Shown: one piece after another, positions 37,351 through 44,085 of the stretch
How positions within the stretch are numbered: the first letter of the stretch is position 1
Layout of the letters: every line of letters begins with the position of its first letter
Assembly (NCBI GenBank): GCA_012959665.1
Contig: DUCT01000020.1
Location: 1 to 44,085, forward strand
Origin: Myxococcales bacterium
GTDB lineage: Bacteria; Myxococcota_A; UBA9160; UBA4427
DNA length: 44,085 nucleotides
Reading direction: 5' to 3'
The notes under the pieces: model-generated
What the model was told of the DNA's origin: nothing
The model's input: only the letters and a program-made list of their open reading frames with translations
Database searches by the model: none
Program-made: the position numbers and the translations under genes

Positions 37351-37934
37351 AAATTCGACGCGCGGAACTCAATCGGTCGTGCGCTCTGTTGGCTCAATTT
37401 CCAGAGACGACCCGGCCCGAGATCGCATTCCTGGGTCGCTCCAACGTGGGCAAGTCGAGCCTGCTCAACGCGCTCGTTCAGCGAAAGCAACTGGCGCGGA
37501 CGAGTTCAACCCCGGGCAAGACCCGGATGATCCATTTCTTTGAAGTCGATGCAGACTCCAGGGAGGTCATGCTCGTGGATCTGCCGGGCTATGGCTGGGC
37601 CCGGGTATCGCGCAAGGAGCGCGAGAGCTGGCAGGGCCTGATCGAAAGCTACCTCGAGGGGCGTGAGGCCCTGCGCCTGGCCATCCTGCTCCAGGACCTG
37701 CGCAGGGATTTTTCCGAAGACGAAACCCTGCTGCTCGATTGGCTGGCCGAGCGGGGTATCGAGGTCGTGGTGGTCTTCACCAAGGGCGACAAGCTCAAAC
37801 CCATGCGCCGCGCCAAGCGAGCCAAGGAACTGAGGGCTCAACTCGGCAGCCGTTCGGTGACGGTGCAATTGACTTCCGCCCAGGCCAAGCAGGGTATTTA
37901 CGAACTCTGGAAGACGATCCGCGAGCGCCTTTGA
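37347..37934 (+). CDS. engB: ribosome biogenesis GTP-binding protein EngB/YsxC/YihA
   Basis: 'EIAFLGRSNVGKSSLLNALVQRKQLARTSSTPGKTRMIHFFEV', 'LVDLPGYGWARVS'; ATGA overlap. Confidence 0.95.
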   Translation: MKIRRAELNRSCALLAQFPETTRPEIAFLGRSNVGKSSLLNALVQRKQLARTSSTPGKTRMIHFFEVDADSREVMLVDLPGYGWARVSRKERESWQGLIESYLEGREALRLAILLQDLRRDFSEDETLLLDWLAERGIEVVVVFTKGDKLKPMRRAKRAKELRAQLGSRSVTVQLTSAQAKQGIYELWKTIRERL

Positions 37935-37988
37935 GCCCCTGCCCCCGGGCGGGGTGTTCGGCTGATCCCTTGATGGAGCGTCGGGGGA

Positions 37989-38015
37989 ATCAGAGCGATC
38001 AGAGCGATCAGAGCG
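37989..38015. repeat. 9-bp tandem repeat (atcagagcg) x3
   Basis: Direct reading. Confidence 0.95.
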
Positions 38016-38376
38016 AGAAGGGAAGTTGTACCACGAGGCCCAGGCTTTGGTCCGGCTCCACGGGCGTGCGCGGGGCATCCCCGAGAACGACGGGGCGTAA
38101 GGGAATTCGGTGCAGTCTTTCGACGAGCCCCGTAAAAGCAAAATTGTCCTGCCGGTGCAGTGTCCGGGAGACAAGGGAATAGTCGTTCTCCTTGCCGAAC
38201 TCGAAGGGGGCGGGCAGTAGGGTCTTGGGGAGTTCCGCCGGCGAAAAGCGCTGGGCATCCCACAAGCTGTCCAGGGCGAGGACGGGCCCGGCTGTCAGCC
38301 CGAGTAGAGGGGCGGCGAGCAGGGTGGCTAGAAGTCCGCGTAGGCTCCCTAGGAACGAAGCGGTCTGATTGGGCAT
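38008..38376 (-). CDS. small secreted hypothetical protein
   Basis: 122 aa with N-terminal signal peptide 'LLATLLAAPLLGLTAGPVLA'. Confidence 0.55.
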   Translation of the reverse strand: MPNQTASFLGSLRGLLATLLAAPLLGLTAGPVLALDSLWDAQRFSPAELPKTLLPAPFEFGKENDYSLVSRTLHRQDNFAFTGLVERLHRIPLRPVVLGDAPRTPVEPDQSLGLVVQLPFSL

Positions 38377-38615
38377 GGTCTGTCCTGGGCTCTTTGGGTT
38401 GGGCTCACGTCCGGTCGGGGGTGCAGGGGTGCGAGCTACTGTTCGGCCGCTGCGGACATTTCAAGAGCCCTTTCTTTTGTGCCGCTTCTCGGGCCAGTGC
38501 CCTCGGGGCGGCTGCCTGTGTTCCGCCGGTGGGCCGGTGCAAGCGGCCCCGAGATTGAACGCCGGGACGAGGGGCATGCGCGAGCGGACGCAAAAGACTT
38601 GAGAATCGAAGCCAG

Positions 38616-38663
38616 GGCCTAGAGAAAGAAGGGCCTAGAGAAAGAAGGGCCTAGAGAAAGAAA
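38616..38663. repeat. 16-bp tandem repeat (ggcctagagaaagaag) x3 followed by a purine-rich tract
   Basis: Direct reading of three near-identical units at 38616, 38632 and 38648. Confidence 0.95.
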
Positions 38664-38722
38664 GGCGGAAAGAAAGGAAGCCGGCGAGAAAGAAAGCCGG
38701 AACGGACCGGGTCCGGTGGGGC

Positions 38723-39499
38723 CTAGCGGAAGAGATCTTCCTCGGGCTTGCGCAGTAGGTCCTCGAGCTTGCCCTCGCCAACACGGGGAACGCCTTGGAT
38801 CCAGACCGCGGGAATGCCGGCATCCTTGATCATCAGCAGCCCGGCGGCGGCGGCCAATTGGTCCACCGTGGCCATGGTGGTGACCTGGAGTTCCCGGCCC
38901 ATCCAGTCCTGGCTGCCCCGGATATCGGCGATGGGGGCGATGCCCGCCGAGCCGATACAGACATCCACCAAACCCTCGCGCCAGGGCCGGCCAAAGGTAT
39001 CGCTCACCACGACGGCGAGGTCGGTATGGCCCAGGGCGGCGAGCCCGTCGCGCAGCCGAGCCGCCGAGGCGTCGCTGTCCACGGGCAGCAGCACGGCGAT
39101 ATCACGGCCCGGCGTGTTGGAGAGGTCGACTCCCGCGTTTGCGCAGACGAGTCCGTGGGAGGTCTCGCAGATCATGACCCCGCGACCCCTTCGCACCACG
39201 CGAACGCTTTCGCCCAGAACGATTTCCACGTGTCGGGGATCCTTGCCGTCTTCCTCGGCGATGCGAAGCGCCTCGGCGCGGGGCTCGACATCGGCCAGGG
39301 CCAGGGTGCGGCCCTCGGCCTTGGAGATGATTTTCTGGCAGACCACGAGGATGCCCTCGCCCAAGTCCAGGCCGGCTGCGTCGGCCGCGGTGTGAATCAA
39401 CCCGGCCAGGTCGTCGCCGGTATTGATCGCCGGAATCCCGCCCAGGGCGGTCATGCGGATGGGGGCCGGAACGGCGGGAGAAGTGGCTGAATCGGTCAT
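38723..39499 (-). CDS. cofE: coenzyme F420-0:L-glutamate ligase
   Basis: 'LVVCQKIISKAEGRTLALADVEPRAEA', 'RRGRGVMICETSHGLVCANAGVDLSN', 'VVVSDTFGRPWREGLVDVCIGSAGI'. Confidence 0.95.
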   Translation of the reverse strand: MTDSATSPAVPAPIRMTALGGIPAINTGDDLAGLIHTAADAAGLDLGEGILVVCQKIISKAEGRTLALADVEPRAEALRIAEEDGKDPRHVEIVLGESVRVVRRGRGVMICETSHGLVCANAGVDLSNTPGRDIAVLLPVDSDASAARLRDGLAALGHTDLAVVVSDTFGRPWREGLVDVCIGSAGIAPIADIRGSQDWMGRELQVTTMATVDQLAAAAGLLMIKDAGIPAVWIQGVPRVGEGKLEDLLRKPEEDLFR

Positions 39500-39509
39500 G
39501 GACGGCGCC

Positions 39510-40214
39510 TCATTGTGGATCCACCGGAGCGGATTTTTTCGTGATCGGAGCCGAGGACGCCGGGGGTTCGGCCGACCAGCCCAGGCTTTCGAGCAGAAGC
39601 CGGGTGTGGGCTCCGCCTTCCTTTTGCCCAAGGAAACTCCGCAAATCTTCGGCGCGGTCCAAATCGATGGCGAGTGAGGGGAGGTCGATTTCGCACAGGG
39701 GGACGCCCGCTATTCGGGCTGCCTCCCGGTGCCGGGCAGCACTTTGGGGGCCGAAGCACGAGGGCAGGGCGGCGTAGGGGCGGCGCAGGAGCGCCGACGT
39801 GCCACCGTCCCGGGAGGGGGCGAGGACCGCGGACGGGCCTGGCGCCATGGCGTCCAACGCATCGAAGAGTCGCTGCACTTCGCCGGACTGGGCACCCGGC
39901 ACGTCGCCCAGAACCACGAGCAAGGGGGCATCGGGCGCGAGACCGAGTTTGCCCGGGGCGGCGTCGATCGCCGCATTCAGCCCGGGGTCGGGGCCGTGCA
40001 ACACGTGGGCGCCCAGGCGGAGCGCGTGCTCGGCCACCCGATCATCCGGGGTCGCGACGGCGACGCGGTCGATTCCCGGGGTTTCATGAAGGGCTCCGAC
40101 CAGATCTTCGAGCATGGCGAGACACAGCGCGTTGAGTTGTTTTCGGGGCAACTCGGGGAGCAGTCTAGACTTGCTCGCCGCCAGGGATTTTACGGGAATC
40201 ACCACGGCCGTCAT
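39510..40214 (-). CDS. cofC: 2-phospho-L-lactate (or PEP/3PG) guanylyltransferase
   Basis: 'VIPVKSLAASKSRLLPELPRKQLNALCLAMLEDLVGAL', 'LVVLGDVPGAQ', 'DLPSLAIDLDRAEDLRSFL'. Confidence 0.93.
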   Translation of the reverse strand: MTAVVIPVKSLAASKSRLLPELPRKQLNALCLAMLEDLVGALHETPGIDRVAVATPDDRVAEHALRLGAHVLHGPDPGLNAAIDAAPGKLGLAPDAPLLVVLGDVPGAQSGEVQRLFDALDAMAPGPSAVLAPSRDGGTSALLRRPYAALPSCFGPQSAARHREAARIAGVPLCEIDLPSLAIDLDRAEDLRSFLGQKEGGAHTRLLLESLGWSAEPPASSAPITKKSAPVDPQ

Positions 40215-41182
40215 GCTTCCGACTCCGCGAGTTCGAGGGTGGCGGCCGCGAGACGCGCCGCTGCATCGGGGCTCACCATCATCGAGTCGGTGACTCGGGT
40301 CTCAAGGCCCAGGGCTTTGATCTCGCTCTCGAGTTCGGCGTCGCGCTGATCGAACACGTAGCCGTCAATCCAGGGTTGGTAATGCCGGGCGACGCCCAGG
40401 GCCGAGACCTCCACCCCGATGCCCCGGAGCAGTTGGCTGGCCGGCCCCTTCACGGGCGCGCCGCCCACGATGGGCGAAACCGCCACCACCGGCGCGGGGC
40501 TCTTCGCGATGGCCTCGGCGATGCCGGGCACCGCCAGGATCGGCCCGATGGAAACCACCGGGTTGCTGGGGCAGACCACGATGGCCCGGGCCTGAGCAAT
40601 GGCCTCGAGCACGCCGGGGGCCGGGCGGGCCACCTGGGCGGCGCCGAGATCCACCGATGCCACCGCATCGGGAGCGCCCTCGCGGATCATGTAGTCCTCA
40701 AAATGCATGCGCCGACCGTCGACGAGATCGACCAGGGTGGGGCAGGGATCCTCGGACATGGGCAGGATCCGGGGAACCGCGCCCAGGGTTCGGCGAAGTT
40801 CGTCGGCGATTTCGGCAAGCCCCGCCCCGGCCTTCAGCCGCAGGGTGCGGTGCAGGCAATGAGCGAAGTCGCGGTCGCCCAGGCGGAACCAGGCTGGGTG
40901 GCCCAACTTGTCCAGGGTGTCCACGATCTCGAAGCGATCGCCCTCGAGCCCATAGCCCAGGCTCTCGTTCACCTGCCCGGCCAAGGTGTAGGTGACGATG
41001 TCGAGGTCCGGGGCCACGTGCACCCCGTAGAATTCGCGGTCATCCCCGGTGTTCACGATGGCGACCACGTCTTCGGGGGGCGCGACACGGACGAGGCCGC
41101 GCAGAAAGCGCGCGGCGCCTACGCCGCCCGAGAGAGCGACGATGGGCCGAGAACGACCGGTTTCTCGGGGGGCGGTGGTCAT
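40211..41182 (-). CDS. cofD: 2-phospho-L-lactate transferase (F420 biosynthesis)
   Basis: 'IVALSGGVGAARFLRGLVRV', 'VNTGDDREFYGVHVAPDLDIVTYTLAG', 'VVCPSNPVVSIGPILAVPGI'; start at 41182 inside the longer ORF. Confidence 0.94.
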   Translation of the reverse strand: MTTAPRETGRSRPIVALSGGVGAARFLRGLVRVAPPEDVVAIVNTGDDREFYGVHVAPDLDIVTYTLAGQVNESLGYGLEGDRFEIVDTLDKLGHPAWFRLGDRDFAHCLHRTLRLKAGAGLAEIADELRRTLGAVPRILPMSEDPCPTLVDLVDGRRMHFEDYMIREGAPDAVASVDLGAAQVARPAPGVLEAIAQARAIVVCPSNPVVSIGPILAVPGIAEAIAKSPAPVVAVSPIVGGAPVKGPASQLLRGIGVEVSALGVARHYQPWIDGYVFDQRDAELESEIKALGLETRVTDSMMVSPDAAARLAAATLELAESEA

Positions 41183-41482
41183 TCGGACCTCGGCGCGTGC
41201 CCGGGCCCGAAGGCGAGCAGCGTCGGCAGGAGGGAGGGCGCGAGCGGTTGCATGGTCCGCGAGTTTTCTGGAGCCGGGGCGGCGAGTCAAGCACCCCGAA
41301 AGGGCGCCGGGAAACCGAGACCTTCCCGGGTCCCTGCGCCGGTGTGCCGGGGGATCGCCGAGGTCGCCTTGGCGTGGATATTCGGACCGGCCTCGCCGTG
41401 ACCGCAGAGCGACAGAGGGACTCGGGGAGGGGGTTTTCGTCGGTCGCCTCCCGGTTTTTGAGCCGCCGGCGCGGCATGACTC

Positions 41483-43360
41483 TTGCTCCTTGGGAGAGCC
41501 ATGCTCATTGGCTCTCCACGACCCGATCGACAACCGGAATCGGCTCTGCGCCCCCCGCATCCCCCGGTCGTGGCTCCCTGGGGCCGTCGCGTTCTTGTCC
41601 TGAGATCTCTTGTCCTGAAATCTCTGGTACTCAGATCTCTGGCACTCGGAGTTCTGGCCGGGCTCTTGCTCCCCCAGGCCCGGGTGGCGTGGGCCGTGTC
41701 CGCCGAATACGCCGACCCGGGTTGGAACTGGCGTCGGCTGACGGTGAGCGGGGCCGAGGGCCCTCTGCTCGCCGTTGCCATGGATTCGTCCAGGGGTCGA
41801 GTGGCCGTGGCGGATCCCCACGGAGCCTTGTTGGCGGCCTGGCCTTTGGCGGCCGACGAGCCGGTGGGCTGGCGTCGCGCCGCCCGGGTCGACGGCATCA
41901 GCGACCTTCATTTCGACGGTTCCGGCGCGCTCTGGATCGCTTCGTTGAGCGGACTCTGGCGCTTGGATGTCGGGGGCCGGTTGGAGGACCGATCGCCGGG
42001 ACCCGGCGACGCCGCCCGGCGGATCCTGCGAGTGACCTCTTCGGGGGATCTGCATGTCGCTGCCGGGGCAGGCGGCGCCTTCGTTTCCCACGACGGCCTT
42101 GCCTGGCGTCGCCTTGGCGACGGGCTGCCGCACGGCATCGTTCGAGCGGCTGCCTTGGGCGATACGACATCGAGCGGGGGAGCGCCGGGTTGGGGGCTCT
42201 GGCTCCTGGCGGAGCAGGGCCTCTGGCATCTCTTTGTCACCCGAGGGCCCGATGGCATCCAGCCCGGCCCGGCTCGGCGGGTACGGATACCGGGCCGGCC
42301 CCTGGAGGACTCGCCGGTGGATCTGGCTTTGGATCTCGCCGGATCGGAGGTTGTGGTCGTCTACCCGCGTGCCCTGGCGCGAACGCTGCCGGGACGGGTG
42401 GGGCCGCACCGTTGGGAAATCGTCTACCCGGTCTGGCCCGCCGGGGCCGGGGCGGTGCGGATCGTTGGTGGGCCGGGCGGCTTCCTTTGGCTGGCCACCA
42501 ATCGAGGCCTCTTGCGCGCCCGAACCTTTGCCGGGCCCTGGGCCCGAGCGGGCTCGCCCCTGGCCGCGATGTCTGTCGCCGGAGTAACGGCTTCGGGTGA
42601 ACCGGCCCGGGGTGAGGCGCTTGCCGCGGGGGCGCACCCCGATCCCCAGCGCGTTTTGGTGGTGGGTTCCGGAGGGCTCTTTGGCGGGCGCCCCGGTTTT
42701 TGGCGGGGCGCGTCCGGGCCCTTCGTCGATTCGGGTTTGGAGCGCTCGCCCGAGCCCGAGCTGGCTCGAATTCAAGCGCAGGCGCTCCGGCATGCGGGGC
42801 TGGCCCCCGAATATTTCCGGGGTCTCCGGGAAGGGCTGCACCGCCGGGGCTGGTGGCCAGTGCTGGTCTTGCGTGCGGGCGCGGACTTCGACCGGGATCG
42901 CGGGGAAGACCTGGATCAATCCTTCACATTCGGCGAACTCCACAATCTGCGGGACCGATCCGAGGATTGGTCCGAGGGATTCGACGCTTCGATCAGCCTC
43001 GCCTGGGACCTGGGCGATATTGCTTACCCCCCGGACGCCACCGAACTCTCCCGGGAAGCGCGTCAGGTGATCAGTTTGCGGGACAACGTCCTCGACGAAC
43101 TTACTCAACTCTATTTCGACCGCCGAAGGGCACTGTTTGCCCTCGAGTCCCACCCGGATAAACGCTCGCCCGAAGCGGTGGCCCTCGGGTTTCGCGCCGA
43201 GGAACTCGCCGCGGGCCTCGATGCCTGGACGGGGGGCTGGTTCAGTCGGGCCCTTGTGGGCGGGGCGGGCGGCACGGGCGGCACGGGTAGGGCGAGCGGG
43301 GCAGGTAAGAGGGATGAGTCAGTGGCCGTCGGACTTGCGTCCGAGGACGACGCGCCATGA
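41483..43360 (+). CDS. secreted WD/beta-propeller-like hypothetical protein with helical C-terminal domain
   Basis: 625 aa; signal peptide; repeated 'GALWIASLSGLWRL', 'GLWLLAEQGLWHLF', 'GFLWLATNRGLLRA' blade-like motifs; C-terminal 'LRDNVLDELTQLYFDRRRALFAL'. Confidence 0.72.
   Translation: MLLGRAMLIGSPRPDRQPESALRPPHPPVVAPWGRRVLVLRSLVLKSLVLRSLALGVLAGLLLPQARVAWAVSAEYADPGWNWRRLTVSGAEGPLLAVAMDSSRGRVAVADPHGALLAAWPLAADEPVGWRRAARVDGISDLHFDGSGALWIASLSGLWRLDVGGRLEDRSPGPGDAARRILRVTSSGDLHVAAGAGGAFVSHDGLAWRRLGDGLPHGIVRAAALGDTTSSGGAPGWGLWLLAEQGLWHLFVTRGPDGIQPGPARRVRIPGRPLEDSPVDLALDLAGSEVVVVYPRALARTLPGRVGPHRWEIVYPVWPAGAGAVRIVGGPGGFLWLATNRGLLRARTFAGPWARAGSPLAAMSVAGVTASGEPARGEALAAGAHPDPQRVLVVGSGGLFGGRPGFWRGASGPFVDSGLERSPEPELARIQAQALRHAGLAPEYFRGLREGLHRRGWWPVLVLRAGADFDRDRGEDLDQSFTFGELHNLRDRSEDWSEGFDASISLAWDLGDIAYPPDATELSREARQVISLRDNVLDELTQLYFDRRRALFALESHPDKRSPEAVALGFRAEELAAGLDAWTGGWFSRALVGGAGGTGGTGRASGAGKRDESVAVGLASEDDAP
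41594..41653 (+). repeat. 15-bp tandem repeat x4 within signal-peptide coding region (LVLRS/LVLKS/LVLRS/LALGV)
   Basis: cttgtcctgagatct | cttgtcctgaaatct | ctggtactcagatct | ctggcactcggagtt. Confidence 0.9.
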
Positions 43361-43392
43361 GGTCGCCCGCTTTTCCGCTTCGCGTATTCGCG

Positions 43393-43449
43393 CCCCGCTT
43401 TCCCTCCCCGCTTTCCCTTTGCTCCTTCTTTCATTTGCTCCTTCTTTGA
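43393..43449. repeat. paired direct repeats in polypyrimidine leader: ccccgctttccct x2 and tttgctccttcttt(ca/ga) x2
   Basis: Direct reading at 43393/43406 and 43418/43434. Confidence 0.9.
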
Positions 43450-44085
43450 TGTGCATTCCCTCACCCCGCTCGAAAGGATTTTTAGTGAACGGTTTTCATC
43501 GTGGGTTCGTTTTCTCTTTTCTCATCCCTCTTGTGGCTTTTATTTTCGTCGGGGCCCTCGCGACCCCGGCCGAAGCCACCGTGATCCTCTCCGAAATCTT
43601 CTACGACGCCGAGGGCAGCGACGACGGCCACGTCTTCGTCGAACTCGCGGGGCCGCCCGGGACGCTTCTCGATGGCTGGCAGGTGGAGGGGGTGAACGGT
43701 TTCAATGGGGCCGTGGGCCCGGTGATCGTGCTGTCGGGTTCGATCCCCGCCTCGGGGCTCTTCGTGCTGGCCGACCGCACCGGGGGCGGGAGTGTGTTCG
43801 TGGCGAACGCCAATCTCGTGGCCAACTTCGATTTTCAGAACGGCCCGGACTCGGTTGTGCTGCGCGATGAGTTCGGCATCGTGGATGCCGTGGGGTATGG
43901 GAGCTTTACGTCGGCGCAGTTCTTTGCCGGGGAGGGCAGCCCCGCCCCGGACCCGCCCGCGGGCTCGAGCGTGGCGCGTTGGTTCGCGGACGTGGATACC
44001 GATGACAACGCGATGGACTTCCGTGTGCTGGGCGAGCCGACGCCGGGAACGGCGGATTTTATCGCGGTGCCGGAGCCGGGGACGG
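43449..44085 (+). CDS. lamin-tail-domain-like secreted protein with probable PEP-CTERM sorting signal, truncated by window end
   Basis: In-frame translation from ATG 43449 (or GTG 43485): signal peptide, 'ATVILSEIFYDAEGSDDGHVFVELAGPPGTLLDGWQVEGVNG', ending '...ADFIAVPEPGT' at the window edge. Confidence 0.72.
   Translation, partial: MCIPSPRSKGFLVNGFHRGFVFSFLIPLVAFIFVGALATPAEATVILSEIFYDAEGSDDGHVFVELAGPPGTLLDGWQVEGVNGFNGAVGPVIVLSGSIPASGLFVLADRTGGGSVFVANANLVANFDFQNGPDSVVLRDEFGIVDAVGYGSFTSAQFFAGEGSPAPDPPAGSSVARWFADVDTDDNAMDFRVLGEPTPGTADFIAVPEPGT

Noticed and set aside
37989-38663. Short tandem repeats considered as a CRISPR array
   Set aside because: Units of 9 and 16 bp are contiguous with no spacers; no cas genes nearby.
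41183-43153. N-terminal ~650 aa of the 980 aa minus-strand ORF 40211-43153
   Set aside because: Antisense to the plus-strand 41483-43360 gene; low-complexity Arg/Pro/Gly composition; real CofD begins at 41182. High-GC spurious extension.

Overview
This is a 44 kb high-GC bacterial chromosomal segment, compact and mostly housekeeping. Its gene content resembles deltaproteobacterial or Binatota-like lineages, but that placement is a guess. No rRNA, tRNA, CRISPR array, phage or intact transposon was recognised. Clear blocks are: (i) 0.2-8.3 kb: PLP desulfhydrase/deaminase, riboflavin synthase, crotonase, PHA-type regulator, DUF3426-like zinc-ribbon protein, TatA, phosphomannomutase, PpiC/DsbA-like lipoprotein. 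(ii) 8.3-14.8 kb: an unusual cluster with an ECF sigma factor, an apparent pseudo-alpha/beta-hydrolase, a nuclease-fold-like protein, a Walker-A-less ParA/MinD-like protein, a ParA ATPase fused to an AMPK-beta/CBM48-type glycogen-binding domain, a MerR regulator and a divergent ATP-cone 2-phosphoglycerate kinase. (iii) 14.9-27.6 kb: TrmB, RlmN, MltD-like LysM transglycosylase, Ffh, biotinyl carrier, GNAT, SDR, PlsB, HisI, HisG, NUDIX. (iv) 29-36 kb: a cytochrome c maturation operon (CcmE-F-X-A-B-C-D) with a cysteine-type CcmE, no CcmG/H, and a large uncharacterised zinc-ribbon protein between CcmF and CcmA. (v) 36-44 kb: aminotransferase, EngB, F420 biosynthesis genes (CofE, CofC, CofD), a secreted propeller-like protein and a truncated lamin-tail/PEP-CTERM-like gene, with several short tandem repeats. 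The strongest candidate for an undescribed system is the ParA-CBM48/pseudo-ParA/2PGK neighbourhood, hypothesised to position or regulate storage polysaccharide. All family assignments come from recognising motifs by eye; no searches were run.
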